Below, one piece after another: positions 34,561 to 47,830 of a DNA stretch of 64,000 nt (its first letter is position 1; each line of letters begins with the position of its first letter). The notes below the pieces were generated by a model. The model made no database searches. It was not told where the DNA came from and worked only from the letters and a program-made list of their open reading frames with translations. A program made the position numbers and the translations under genes. Location of the stretch: positions 10,206,758 through 10,270,757 of the forward strand of contig JANCRA010000014.1 of the NCBI GenBank assembly GCA_024362935.1, read 5' to 3'. The stretch is from Setophaga petechia (Eukaryota > Chordata > Aves > Passeriformes > Parulidae).

Positions 34561-34870
34561 CAGCCCTCTCAGGGTTTGGCAGACGGGGCAGGCGGAGCGG
34601 GTGGCCTGCGTGGATGCAAATGCACGGCGGTGGGCAAGCTTGGCTTGGGCCGGCTTGTTTGTTTGTTGCTGCTGTTTTTGCTGGCCTTGCTCATTAGAGC
34701 CCAAATCTCTGGAAAACATCTAGTGTGATTCATGTAAACACCAAAGACAAGCAGGATCAGACTCATGGAGGGGAGGAATAAAAAGTGGAGGGGAACAAAC
34801 ACTTGGCGGGGGTCGGCTGCCCGCCATGGCCCAGCGAGGACGGGGAGTGAGAGGTATGCCAAGCAGCTCT
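34561..34870. other. GC-rich patch with octamer-type motif
   Basis: GC-rich segments at about 34575-34660 and 34800-34850 lie in AT-rich surroundings. The perfect octamer ATGCAAAT (POU-domain core) lies at 34613-34620. The sequence GCCCGCCATGGCCCAGCGAG at 34820-34839 carries an ATG in good Kozak context, but its frame stops within a few codons. Up to four overlapping frames cross the patch and none is recognisable. Orphan CpG-rich regulatory DNA is the most likely meaning, by inference. Confidence 0.35.
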
Positions 34871-37800
34871 TTGTCTCACATGCACATTAGGATAAGTAAC
34901 ATTGCTCCTCGCCATCTGTCTCTCTCTATGAACCTCTGCCTCGTTCCCATGTAATAAGAAGATTCATAGAAGTACCAGCTGTGACCTTACAGGAAAGCCT
35001 GAGAAACTTTGCCTTTTTTACCAGCACTGGGAGAGTGAGATTTGGCACCGATGAACACAGTTGTGTGTAATTTTTTTGTTGTTGCTCTGTCACCATCTCT
35101 TCCCCCAGCAGTTGTACAGTGTTCATAGGAAGATGAAAGCCCCCATGGCAGTTCAGGAGAGGTTGCCAGCTGCCAAACATGAGTTTTAGTGGGCTATTTT
35201 TTTATACTCCTCTCTTTTATTCACAAGGTGAGGAGGCCGTCAGATGCAGCAAATTCCTACTCCCTGCTTGCTGACATGGGTCAAGAGGACCAGAGCAGGA
35301 GTGACCATCTTTATTTATTAACCTGACACAAGGCATAGCGAAAGGCTGCCAGCCTTGGAGCTCCCTCACAGACATGGTGATGTGTTCCCCTGTGGGTTAA
35401 ATATATAAATATGTGTGTCCCTGATGCCACATCCACAGGATGTTTGGCAGCTGAGGTTGCTGGCAGCTGAGCCCATGGGCACGAGTGTGCCTGTGGCTGT
35501 TGTAGGTGCCTCTGCAGCTCTGTTGCAGGTAAATTTACAGGGAGCTCTTCTATAGAGTAGCATTCAAGTCCTTCTCTTTCACATATTTGTGGCAGAGAAA
35601 ACTCAAAATGCCCTGACCCACAAATTTGCAGCGACATCTGTGTGAATGACTTGCTTTTAATTCAGAATCATGCTGATAAATTAGGGTGAAATGGTTTCAA
35701 AGCAAGAAAAATTTGCTTCTTTGGCTAATCAAAATCTTAAGTAATATATATGAATTTGGCTAAACCATGTAATTTAGACTCAAATTAAGCTCTTCATCTT
35801 CAAACCTGTTTTTCATACAGTGAAAATAAATTCCAAATTGGAATGTTTCATTTCTTAATATCAAAAGAAGCATTTTTACTTTTGCATTAAAAACAACCAA
35901 GTGAAAACATTATCCACCAGACTATCAAAGAATATTGCAATAGATATAAACCTACCTTAAAAAGTGTGAGATAACAAGATATCCATATTATAATTTTAAG
36001 GCAACTAAAATTCCATGGATATTTTTTCTGGATAAAATAAGGGTAAGTTTTATAAAATAAAATATTTAGACAAAAAGAACTGGAAATTTCCCCTTTGAGC
36101 ATTTACATTTCTTGGAAAACTTCATTGTAACTGTATAAAACCAGTTTCTCCAAACTTCATAGTTGTCAATGTTGAGATATTTCAAAAGCAAATCACCCTT
36201 AAAATTATTCAAAAATTTAGAGCAAAAGTTTATTGTTCCCATCCCTTGAAATTGTCATGCAGGAGGAACTTGGCTTTTCACTGGGACTGTAGGAGTGTAT
36301 GTTACTGAGGCACTTGAAAATTGCACCCAATATCACCAAGAGCAGCAGATGGATCTGTCAGCTGTTTTGCTGAAAATGGTGAATATCTTCCCTGGAACAT
36401 TCATAAGTTGCCCGAGGCAAAATTTCACAGTGGAAACAGTGAGATTTCTCTTTACATAACATTCCGAGTACTCACGAAAGCCGAGGTGCCCCCGCCCGTC
36501 AGACTAAAATCCCCATGAAGCAGAGGATGATGAATAGGCACAGCTGGGCTCTGAGGAGGGCGTTTGCAGGAGCCCTTGGCCATAGCCTGACCTCAGGCCA
36601 TCACAGTTGCAGCAAGCAGCAAGTGAACAGTGTCTTTAGAACTCACTTTTGTCACTTACTTTCCCATTTAGTGGAGGCTGAGGTCGGCTCTGATGGTGAC
36701 TTTGTGCCTCTCCCCTTCCATGGGGTCTTAGAGGTAGAACAAGCAGAACCTTCCTCACATGGTCACCTCAGGAACTGTACAGGAGTGTCTAAGTCACAAA
36801 TTGGAGGTGTCCCAAGTCATGTGCCATTACGTATTTACTGCCTTTGATTGCTGAGTTCCACATCTAAGAGGAGAGCTGATCACAGCTGTGGAGCTGTAGG
36901 AGAATCTGCTGAGCACGTGAACATATGTAGGTCCCCAGGTAGAGCAACTTCTGGGCCTCAGAGAAAGGAGCCACTCTTCTCATTGTGGAGAGAATAATTT
37001 TAACAGTACATTGGCACATTTCCTATCCATTGGGAGAGTTCAAATTGTTTTACTGCAAATATTTGTGAGCCTGATCCAGGGCCTTTTTTGTTGGGCTTTG
37101 TTTCAGACAGTATGAGTAAGAGCTGATCATGTTGGTGTTCACCAGAATGAAACAGTTCCCCTGAATTTGTTCCTACGTTTTAATGTTTGCTTATAGATAC
37201 AGTGCAAACCTGGCTCTACAATATTCCATTGGAGATAGAGATTGCAGGCCCACAGCAGCCTGTGTTTAACAAAGGGTTATCTATGCTTTCAAGTTAATTT
37301 GTTATTAAGGCAAGGTGTGAAATTAAAATGCAGTAATTGTCTCTGAATGCTCTGGAATAAAAATATCTTTTGTTCCAAAGGATGTTAAGTGGACAGATGT
37401 CAAGTGAGATTTGGCCAGGTAGAGCTTCTATAATAAAAGGACCATAGGAACTGTCTTAATTAATATTTTTTTAAAGTTTATTTTTTTATTACTGCTTTTT
37501 TAATGCATTACAATGTCTGTAGCTAGAAATAATGTTTGAATCTCTCTTAACTTTCACTAAATGAAATACTGCAAAAAGGAAATCAGAGGTGTTTCTGAGA
37601 ATGAGGTTTGTTGTGGGCCTTGTAAGTGTTTGAAGTTGTTTGGAAAATTTGCATAAAAGCCATGTAAGATTCCAGATACTTCTGTGAGTCTTACACAGTT
37701 TTGATAATTCCTTTTCTGATGGCCTTGGAAATTATTGTTTATGAGTTTGCATATTGCTATTGTAGGTAAAAAAGCAGAAACTATCATGTCTGCACTGAGA

Positions 37801-40160
37801 CCAAGGGGGATTTCCATACAGTTTCCAAGGTTCAGCTCCAACTTTTTCTTAAATCTTACCCTTGGAAGCCTGAAATTTTCAGTGGCCTTGTAATGAAAAG
37901 CATTTGTATGCCAGATTTTAACCTTTGCTATCCATTGAGCAAAAGTTATTTTGCCCAAAATTCTGGACCCTAAGTGGAAGATTTAAGATTTTTTTTTTTA
38001 CATCAGCTGTGTGAGATACCGATTCTGGGTCTAGTTTTGAACTCAAATTAATAGGGTAAGGGTTTGTGTGATTAGTCTTAATGGGACCAGACTCCTCCTT
38101 AATTGGAGAGCTGTTGAACAAGTGCTTGCATGTGAAGGGACTGCAGTCTGGGTGCTGGTAAATCAGCCCTGTCTTTTGAGCAGAAAGAAAGCAAGCTCTT
38201 GACTCAGGCTGCCATGAATTTCAGTTTATTTGAAATCTGATTGGAAAGTTTGTAGTGTGACTCAGTCCACACAACCAAAACAACAGCAATTTCTGGTGAA
38301 ATTCCTCCCAACAGGCTTGGCTGTTTGCACTGTCTGTCCTCTGCTGTGGGATTGGGCTTTCTTAGGTGACTAAATGCTGAGAAGGTCCAGAGTGGGTGAG
38401 AACACCTACCAGGAAAGGCTGTGAGCAACAGCTCAGGCTGAGTAAAATAATGGGGGTTTGGGCATCTGTGAAAGCGTGAAAAGTTTTAAGGCTCTCCTCT
38501 AGTGTCTTGTTTTCTCTAGGGAAACATGTGGCAGGCTCTGCAAACAAAATGGATAATATTTTATGTTCAAAGCAGACATCTGATTGCATCTCTCAACCCC
38601 TGGGCGAGAGCATATTTACGAGTTCTCTTCTGTAAGCCGGTGCTCCACTCTCATTTACACGCGTGTGAAGCACAGTGGTGCAGCCGCCACATCCCTCTGC
38701 TCTGCTGTGCTTGCAGCAGGGACTCACAGGCACATGCCAAACTTGCTTGTAGCGTGGGCATAGTAAAGCAGAGGGGAAAAATCTAAACAAACCATTTGGA
38801 GCCTGATTTCAGCTCCATCTACACTAACCCAACTATGAATCAAGGAAAATTTCTGCTCCTTTGGGAACCTGTCCTTGTTGCATGCACACCAAATGCAGGT
38901 AGAACAAAGAGGTTTGAGAATGAAGGAAAACAAGACCAAAGGTTCTTGTTTTCCTATTTATTGTTAGGGTGTTTTTTTTTTTCAGAAAAGAAAACAAATC
39001 CTAATCCAAACACATAAATCTGAAGAAGTTTATCCTGATTGAGATAATAAATGCAGAGCATATTAATGCAAGATAACAAAAGGAATGACTGTTCATGCCA
39101 CTGGATGCTCAGGATATCATCTATTGAGCCCATCTCACAGTCTTCCAGGCTCTGAGCTAGTTTTGGGACTGAGACAGTCACTGATGATACAGCTGCAAAT
39201 TTGATCCAGTTTGATCTTTACTTGCTGCTTTGTTGTGTAGTGTTGGACAGGCTGTCTTCACAGGTAGCTGAGGATCACCAGAGGAATCTACAATTTCTGC
39301 TTTCAGTTTGTTTCAAAGGGGTTGCGTTCCTTTTTCTTCTGTAGTGAGAAGGATGGTGAAAAACTGGCAATGGTCCTACTAACATCAAATAATGTCCTGA
39401 CTGACTGTAGCAGAACAAGCTACTTAATTAAATTTCTCTACCTTCCTATCTTCCTAGGGACCACTCAAAAGCAGGACTCACAGATTTGTTGCTCCCAGCT
39501 GACAATGTGAGCAGGTTTAAGTCAGGCTGGGGTCCCATGTCACCACCTGGGAGTGTGGTACCTTTGCATCCTCAGGGTTTGTTCTCTGCAGACATGATCA
39601 TGTTCCCTGCCAGCAGCTTTGGTCTCGGGGCTGTTCACAAGAAGGATGCACAAACTCGTGCAAACGGATGGCAATATGAAAGTAAACCTTTGTTTTTGAG
39701 ATTCATATTCATTTTTTCAGAGTCAGGGTGAAAAAACATGCCGTGAAAAATAGACAAGCAGTTTTAGTATTGAGAATTTTATGTTAGATTAGGGATCCAG
39801 ATTCCAAATGGGATCCAAGGGAAGAGGTTTATTGCTGTGCTCACTCAGGAGAGTAGTCAGACTATGTGAAATCTGAGAAGAAAAGAAATTCAGTAGCAGT
39901 TGTGAGCAATAAGAGTATTTTGAGAGTTGGACAAGGGAAAAAAAATCTGTTGCTAAGTTCAGAAAAAAAATCTGTGTGTGGAAATCAAATGCATCCAGGG
40001 CAGTTAAGGGAGACATAAAGGTAGTTATTAGACAGAGTGATATGGGGAGAAATGCAAAAAACATGAATGATATGGCTTTTAGTTTTCACTTTTGAGACAT
40101 TATAACTTCAAAAGAAACCCACTGAAACAAAATAAAATGCTTCTCCCTCATGCTGAAGTG
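34871..40160. other. Long unique non-coding stretch
   Basis: More than 5 kb with no recognised gene or interspersed repeat. CNE-like texture is visible at about 37260-37460 (CAAGTTAATTTGTTATTAAG; TGTTCCAAAGGATG). The larger frames (133 codons at 37557-37958 minus, 110 codons at 36515-36847 plus, 108 codons at 35311-35637 minus) have no domains. Confidence 0.45.
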
Positions 40161-40400
40161 ATTTGGCCCTAGGTGCCCGTGTTCTTTTAATAATTTTGTC
40201 CTCTGGAGGGTTCAAGTCCTCCTCAAGCTCACTCCAGGCAGCCTCTCAGGCTCGCTCACCTCAGTGATTAGCGGGAGGCCTGCGGTGCACTGCAGGGTTA
40301 GAGGGAGCCTATCAAGGAGCTCATCTCCAGCCAAACAGATTCCTGCCTTGGCAGCATTCCTCTTCCTGGCTTCTGAGATAAAAGGAGGATAGGTAAAGGT
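40161..40400. promoter_or_regulatory. CNE-like block with microexon-like core
   Basis: Unique sequence of balanced composition. On the minus strand, a pyrimidine-rich tract CCCTCTAACCCTGCAG leads into 30 nt (40289 down to 40260), followed by GTGAGC. The segment reads CTAGLPLITE. The block could be conserved because of a microexon or as a regulatory element. Both readings are inferences. Confidence 0.2.
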
Positions 40401-43400
40401 AGCATTTCAAAGCAAGCAATTTGGGTCTTAAAATATTTGGTGAAATTATTCAAGAATAATTTCGTTCATGTGGAAGTAGTGTCTGTGTATTGCTGTCAAT
40501 GAGAGCTAAAGTCTGAGACTGGCCAAGCAGGTAAGAACTGGCTGTGGGCTTCCTCAGCTGCACACCTGGGGACTCTGAGCCTGACACAGTGTGGGGAGCA
40601 GCATCAGGAACTCACAGGCTTTCTGGAGTCAGCTCTACTGTAGTTTTAGTTGGACTAAACTCCCCAGTGTCATCAGAAGATGCCAGCATCTACTTCAGAG
40701 TGCTGATGTGCCTCTGGGATCTCACTCTGCTCAGGCTCAGGGGCTCCTTCCTTCCCAGCTGCCCACCCTGTGCCAGGGGCTGCCTCCCACTCAACCCAGA
40801 CCTCTTCCCCACCACAGCACAAGCCAAATGATGGCAATTGGCCACCAGTCAGCTGGTGGATGATATATTAAATATTGGCCATTCTTTCAATACAAAACTA
40901 ATGTTCAAACATCCAAGTTTTCAAACTGGCTGAGGTGTTGGGTAGTGCGATGCAAGGAACCTGCCAGCTGTCAGCTGTGCTGCAGTCATGCCAGCCAGGG
41001 ATTTTACCCAGTGCATGCTGGGTGACAAGGCAGCTCCTTCTGGCTGGTTATTCAGGGCTGATATCATGAAGCTGTTTACAGGGACTGAACACTTTCAAAG
41101 CCAGCTCCTGCTTAGGGCATGGCTAAAATGACCCCTCATCCTGGGCAGGCTGTGGGTGCCAGCAGGTACTGAGCACATTTCTGCAGCCCATAGGGCAAAG
41201 CATGGAAGTCTCTGCTGAGAGTCTGGACTAAGGACTAAGTCCAAACATTTGTGGAGGCTTAGCAGGTCCTGTTCCTGAGTATCTGATTCTTTGTTTAAGA
41301 CCTGTGTGCCAAGTTGTCACGTGTAAGGTCTCAGGTTCCAGTAGCTTATTGGAAAAAAGGTGCTGAGGAAAGGTTGCTAGTAAAGTTGCTTTCTTCAAGT
41401 TGAGAAGGAAAGGTACAAGAGCTGGGCTTTCAGTGGGGTTGGTTGCTAAGACTTTGGCAAGTGCAGGCAAGCTGAGATTGTGTTATCATTTCACAGTGTG
41501 GTGAATGTTTTAGACTTAAATTGTAAGATCATTATCTGCAAGCTGAAAATACTTGTTGATATGCCCTCACTGAATGGACATGTCTGCATTGAAGTACAAA
41601 ACAACCCTCCTGGGATGTATTATCTCCATCTTTGAAGGTGAATGAAAAGGTGAATAATCTATTGAACTAGCAGTAGTCTGGAAACCATGATACATATAGT
41701 TTATGGGAAGTAAAAAGTGAGTTTCTATGTGTGCAGTGACCTTGGGCAATTAGGCAATTCAGTATGATTCATATTGTTATGGAGAATTTCTTCGTTTCTT
41801 GAGGAAATCAGGTGTGGATATCTGCCATCCAGTAAAGGAACAGGAAACATACATAACTGGTGTTAATAAGTTTCACCCACTGGTATTTGAGCAAATCTGT
41901 CTGGCAGAACTTGCAAAGTCCAAAGCAGGCAGTTTTCTGAGGCCTCTGTGAAGCTGGGTCGTGCACCACATTGGTGCTGGACTAGCATGAGCAAGCTTGC
42001 ACTCAACACAAGGGAGCAGATGGAGAAATGTGAATCCAAGTGCCTTTCCCCTCTCCACATATCAAAGGGACTTCTTTAGTGGACTGGGAGAAAAAAAGTT
42101 GAGCTCCATCTTCAGTGTCAGTTTGAATCCTACCTTTGTTTCCTGCCATTTTGCTGTCGGATTCCGCAGCATGCCATGTGATTTTACTGGGCTCGTGAAA
42201 TGTACATACTCCAACTTAAAAATCTGCATGTTCCCATCTGTACCCTGAGGATATTTCAAAAGGGGGGATTCAGAAACTGGGGAAGAAAGGTTTCATGAAT
42301 TTTGCAAACTTTTTCCTTTAAGTGCTTTTTTTACACTTGAGTGACGCTTACGAATTACTTACACCATCCGCTATAATTTAATGCGGTACACAATAAAGAG
42401 TATCTGCTGTTCTTTGTGTATTTCAATACCAATGCTTTCCTTATCTATTTTTCCCAGCTTGCCATTTCGTGCAGTAGAGGTTCTGTCATGTGATATAACT
42501 CTGCACAGAGGGAAGTTGGAGAGCCCTGCACGTTGCTTTACTCCACTGGTAAGCAGTCAGAAGATTTACTTTGGTCATAAATGCAGTTTCACAATGTTTG
42601 TCTCTCCTCTCTCTTGCATGTTCGACATGGCATTTCAACAACTCGAAATTCAGTGGTTGTCAGCTGAATCAGAATTCAAATTAATAGCTTGTGTATTTGT
42701 TTGGAATATTTTCAGCCTCAATATTGGCATTTCAAACTACACTCATTTGTAAATGCAGGTGTGCAATTTTTGTGAACATCAGGGAGGACATAATTTGCAT
42801 GCTGAATGAAGCATAGATTGTATTTCTTGTCTTCTAGATTTTATTGTCTTCACACAAGCTTGGTGTAGTATTTTTCACACTCTTTGAGACCTTTGCAAAA
42901 TTAGGAACTATTGCTGCATAAATATTCATGTTTTATACTGCCGTGTATGTATTATCAAAACATCCAAACTGTTGAATTACAGACCATACCTGCATACATC
43001 AGTTACCTAATTCCTAGCCCTATACCTCTGTACCTGTTTTGCTGTTCTTTGAAATACTTTGCAAGGGGAAAGTAAAGTAAGGAATATCTCAGGGTAGACT
43101 CAGGCCATGAAGTAGAGTCATTGATAAGAGCTTAAGGGTTTTATTCTGATTTGTCCTTTATCTTTGCCTTCACTTGGCAGTTCATTCCACCTTCAACTAA
43201 AACAGCTTTCTATCTGTATTTGGAAAGAAGTCTAGGCACACAATTTTTAAGTAGTGTAAGTAATATAAGAAAAATCCATTTATTATGTCCCTGCAATACT
43301 TGAGCAATTATATTTTCCTTCCACCTTCTCCCCCTATATTTTTCCAGTGTCTTTAAATTCAGATATAGGTTTGGGCCCCTTTCCAGAAGCTGAACTTCTT

Positions 43401-45270
43401 GATAATGGGTGTGATTTGTCTCATGTGGGAATCCTGAATAAAATTACCAATAACATACTTACATTCAATTAAATGTTTCAACATCCACATCATTTAGTCA
43501 CTCAGTAGGGAAATGCTCTCTGTTCAAGAAATGGTGATCAATATATGCTTGCTAGTAACATGTCTGTAAATATCGAAGCACTGTAAGGAGCAGGGAGATG
43601 GAGATGGCTTTGTCTTAGTAAATTGTAGCCTGAGAGCTTCCCTTAGCCCTAATCAATTCCTGTCCCTGCTGTTCAAAGGCAAAATGTGCAGTGCTTTAGT
43701 TGGTACTGACTCAGTGTCAGAAATCATGAAGTGCCTCTTTCTTGGGAGAGAAGCAATCTGGATGCAATCAGAGAATGAGCAGGACACATCCCATTGAGAC
43801 AGCATTGAGAAAAAAAGTTACATTGAGACAAAAAGAACCACAGTAAGGTCCAGGGGTGAACTAAACAGGTGCTTTCACTTCTTGAAATGCCATACGCTGA
43901 CACAGGCAGGCTAACACTGTAAAAACAAGCAACTCAAACAGCCTGTTCACAGAAGGGAAGTTTCAGATCTGTGCATGCCTATCAAGGAGATGTGAAAGGT
44001 GACCTGTGATTCTGGCAAGTTGTTCTGTGCAGGAAAACACTGAGCTTTGGCTGTGGAGAAGTTGTGAGTGCCAGGGGAGCCCAGTCTGCTGGGCAGACAG
44101 AGCTTCACTGGAGCCCCTTCACCCTGCAGAAGGGCAGGCAGGTGGGAAAATGGGGAAACCTCTCATCTGTGTGTGCTGAGGGCAGCGTGGAGCAGCAGGG
44201 AACTGAGAGGGGTGACAGCAGCCTCTGTCCAGAGTCTTTGACCAGTCTGACCCATTCATGCATGCAGGCAGCCTTTTGGCCAGTGCTGAGAGGTAAAGGA
44301 AGATGAAGCTTTTTTGTGCTTGTCCTTTCGATTTGGAGGTCAAGCTGCACTTGCATTTGAACACTGGATATATTTGAGGTGAAACATGGGTATAGGCTAG
44401 CCTATGAAATACCAGTTAGACACTGCCCAGTCTCTGCCATGGGAATAATTTGATTAATGCCTACTTCTTTCCCTAATAAATTAGTCTCCTGCCTCCCAGT
44501 GAGCAGGTAAGGTGTGAACATAAAGTTGCTTTTATGGCTGCAATAAAATTACTAAGATAACAAATGTGGGTGAGGATCTGTCAGAGTTCACAAAAGAGAC
44601 AGAACCAACCAACCTGATTTCCTCAGCTGTGAATACTCAAGTCAGACAAATGTATAATGCATCCAGCTCTCTCTAACATGTATGTGCATCCTCCATGCTG
44701 GGACTACACTGCAGGATTTTGAAGTTTAGCCAGTAGCTGCTGTATTTCTGATTGTCTAGCACTTGCTAAAGAGAAGCTCAGTAGCAACAGGATGAATTAG
44801 AATTTTTGCCCTGGGAAAGAAACAGAGAAAACAAAAACGTAACCAGATCAGTAGAAAGCTTTTTGGAATAAGTATTATTTCATTAAGGAAAGATCTAAAA
44901 ATATCAGATATTGATATCTTTTTCTGTGAAAACTGAAGTATGACCTGAGAAACAGTGCAGTTTTGTAAAAATTTGGTAAAGTAGACATGTGTAGATATGG
45001 CTTGAAACAAATTGGTGGATGGAAAACTAAGCATGTAGAGAAATCAAAAGCAGCACAAAGGTTTAATCACCCTGTATGATAAATACTACTGCTGCAGAAT
45101 GTAGCAGAGTTTGCTAATGTCTTTGGTGTTTTATAATATGTCCAACTATAAAATCTCTAAGATATATAGTTTCTCCATCTGCCCTCCCTTCACGTTCCTC
45201 TTTTCTTTCCCTACAACTGAGTGGTACTTTCTCTGGGGGAAGATCCTGGATTTGGACACATTAATTGAGG
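40401..45270. other. Long unique non-coding stretch
   Basis: No recognised gene or interspersed repeat. GC-balanced patches around 40590-40830 and 44060-44290 carry overlapping frames without domains. A short compact AT-rich motif cluster around 42335-42400 (TTACGAATTACTTACACC, CGCTATAATTTAATGCGG) looks CNE-like; GCTATAATTTAATGCGG is loosely self-complementary. Confidence 0.45.
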
Positions 45271-45620
45271 GTTACACAGTTTGCTCCACTTGCCATTTCA
45301 GGCGGCTGCATTAACATCCCACCTGGCAGTGTTGTTTACAAGCAGTTTTGCAACCTTTCCATTCTGCTGCCTTATTTTTGTTAGGCACAGTGTAATAATG
45401 CCATATGACATTTTGAGTCTGAATTGATATTCTCTGTGGTACCTCCTCAGGCCTGTTATGCTTTGGGTGTTTGCATTGCCTGTGCAGACACCCACGCACA
45501 GTGTGGTTATTTTCATTTGTGACTGAATGCAAGCTGTACGCCGGATGTCACAGGAATATCTTTAGAGCTTCCATTGATCTCTTAACTACAAATAATCATT
45601 ATAGCTGCAAAACAAATAGT
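45271..45620. promoter_or_regulatory. CNE-like block
   Basis: Unique, well-mixed sequence with ATTAATTGAG near 45262, GTGTAATAATG near 45391, CCATATGACA near 45400, TTGTGACTGAATGCAAGC near 45517 and AATAATCATTATAGC near 45592. The short frames on both strands (45298-45674) are shadows without domains. The regulatory call is inferred. Confidence 0.28.
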
Positions 45621-46611
45621 GGATCAAAACTGTGGGAACGTGGCCCAGAAGGTGCTGCTTGCTTTTCCTTCTGAAATGTGTGATGTGCAGGCTGAAGGTG
45701 TAATATATAAATGGCTGAAAGGATTTTAGCAAGAAATCAAGACAGGATACCATTAGGCAATAACTAATTGGGGAAAATTAGATTAATGTAGCTGGTTCTT
45801 TAAAAGAAAAGGATAAGAAAAAGGTATAGGCAGCCATGGGAAGTTGGTTGGCTTGTGGGAGTCCTCAGTGCTCTCTAAATCCATGGCTGTAGCTTTGACT
45901 AAACACAGCTTTGACTAAAACAGCTTTTCAATGCTGTTGCTTTGCAGCAATTGCACAGTTTGCCTCTTTCACTCCAGAGGTGCCTGCATCCTGTGTAAAG
46001 AGTTTGAGGGATTTATAGACATGTCCCATGTTCTGTGGGAATTACATGTAAAACTTGTTCTTAGGCAGTTGTGTAATTGCAGGTACTGGTGAGCAAAGCA
46101 TGGTTTGGAAGCACAGAAGTAAATGAGATATAGAGATGAATTAGTTATTTGCCAGGAGAAACATGGGCTTGGGATGAGAGTTATTTGAATTTTTTAATCA
46201 AAATTATATTAGATTGCAGCATCCAGATTGCAACACCCTGAGTCCCTGCACTCTGTGGTCCTTCTTAGAAGAAAGGAAAATTTGCAAGATCTTGTCAAAT
46301 ATGAATGCTGTTTTTGTGGGAAGAAAGGTGATCCAATGCTTCCCTGAAAATTCTGGTTCACCTCTTTTCCTTGCACAGCTTCCCTGGGTGTAGTCCTGGG
46401 CAAGTCACAGGGGGCATGTCTGTGCCCACAGCAGGGATGAATCTGTCTCTTGCACTGCTCCTCAGCATGTAGTCAAACCCTGCTGAGAGTCTGGTTTCAT
46501 AAAGAGCCCAACTTGAACCCAGCCAGACTCCTGTCTGTGAGCACGAGCTGTCACAGCTGCACATTGCCACAGGGGATGAGGTTAGGTCAGTGTCAGCTCG
46601 GGGAGTCTGCT
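45621..46611. other. Unique non-coding sequence, nothing recognised
   Basis: No gene or repeat called. The phrase CCTGGGCAAGTCAC near 46397 resembles part of MIR but stands alone, so it is not annotated. Confidence 0.5.
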
Positions 46612-46760
46612 CTTGTGCTGCTTCAGACAATCCACTCCGTCCTCAATGTCTCTCTGCTTTAGTCTTCCCTCTGCAAAATAATAAATTTCACTTCTTCCAG
46701 GAGGTCTGTATAAATGCATTGACAGGATATGGTGCAGGTAGACACTGCAGTACTGCAGGG
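46612..46760 (+). mobile_element. Probable MIR-type SINE remnant, sense
   Basis: The 3' half of MIR is recognisable in order: CTCTCTGCTTTAGTCTTCCC, TCTGCAAAATAATAAATTTC, ACTTCTTCCAGGAGGTCTGT, then ATAAATGCATTGACA. These correspond to the consensus CTCAGTTTCC, CTGTAAAATGGGGATAATAA, acceptor-like CTTACAGGGTTGTTGTGAGG and ATTAAATG part. Divergence is high, as expected for this old family. Confidence 0.6.
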
Positions 46761-47099
46761 CAATTATTTATATATTGAAGGGTTTTAGATGTAGGCGATT
46801 GCTCGCTGAAACTTGTCCTTACAGAGCCAGGAATGCTTTTAGGTCCTCCCTAGCAGAAGATCTGGTGTTCCTTGGAAACTGGTGGTTTATGTGTTTTAAG
46901 TAATTGTTCACAATGATTCCTGTCTAGAAGAAATACGTGGGACATACTGCTCCTTATCTGGCAGCAGTGTGTGGGGAGCACACGGTCCTTGGCCCCGCCA
47001 GCTCCGTGCTGCAGCCAAGCCCTTTCTGCAGCAGTGATGTGACTGCTAATGCTGACAGTGGTGTATCAGTAGCACTGCTCTGTCTTTGAAAAGTGGGGA
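46761..47099. other. Unique non-coding sequence, nothing recognised
   Basis: A short gap between a MIR remnant and a CNE-like block. No feature was seen. Confidence 0.5.
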
Positions 47100-47830
47100 A
47101 ATGTTGATTCTTGAGTTCATTCCATCATATCATAATTGGTTTGGGATAATTATTGAATGTGCGCAACAGCAGCCTTTTTTTTCCCCTGCAAAGGAACTGC
47201 GGTTGGTGTCGTGCTATTTTGGTTTTGTTTTCTGCTTAACATTCCAATGTAAGTGTAGCTCCTCTGAGGCTTGAAGTGAGACAAAACTGAACCAAAGTGA
47301 CTTTGTTTTCTCTGTGTAAGAGGATGGACACTGAGTGATAATGACATATTTTGCATGTGAGCAGCAGGTGCGAGACCAAGTGTCTACTGTGGATTAAAGT
47401 AAATATGGGCGTTTTTTCTATATTTAACTGATATGTGACAAAGAAACAATGTTTTAAATGTCACTTTCCATGGGTTTTTGGTGTGTCTGTAATTATACAT
47501 TCTAATGTGCCAAGTAGCTACTCACTGAAGTTCAAATTTACATAGTAAAGTTGTGCATAACAAGGCAAACAAGATACAGTCTAGCATTCATCTCCATGCA
47601 TCTGGGCTGCCTCCACCCAGCAGTTACACTACCAACAAATGAATGTTTTCTGCTTTCTTGAGTTCACATAAATAGCTGTAAATTCCTATAATTAACTATG
47701 ATAAGTCACTCCCCACTATTAAAACAAAGACGTGTTTGTTTATCGGTCGTACTTGCATCCACCACTCTTAACATTACAGTGTCGACTGATGTTTTTTCAC
47801 TGTGTTAAACAAAGCAGAAATATTCCTGTT
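47100..47830. promoter_or_regulatory. CNE-like block(s)
   Basis: Two adjoining stretches (about 47100-47480 and 47590-47830) of unique AT-rich DNA with words such as CATAATTGG, GATAATTATTGAATG, GTGGATTAAAG, ATAATTAACTATGATAAG and the CpG-bearing TTTATCGGTCGTACTTGC. No simple repeats or transposons interrupt them. The regulatory call is inferred. Confidence 0.28.

Noticed and set aside
37557..37958. 133-codon minus-strand frame
   Set aside because: Unrecognised and without supporting signals. Treated as chance.
46390..46412. CCTGGGCAAGTCAC, like the MIR core
   Set aside because: Isolated phrase. The neighbouring sequence does not continue the MIR order.
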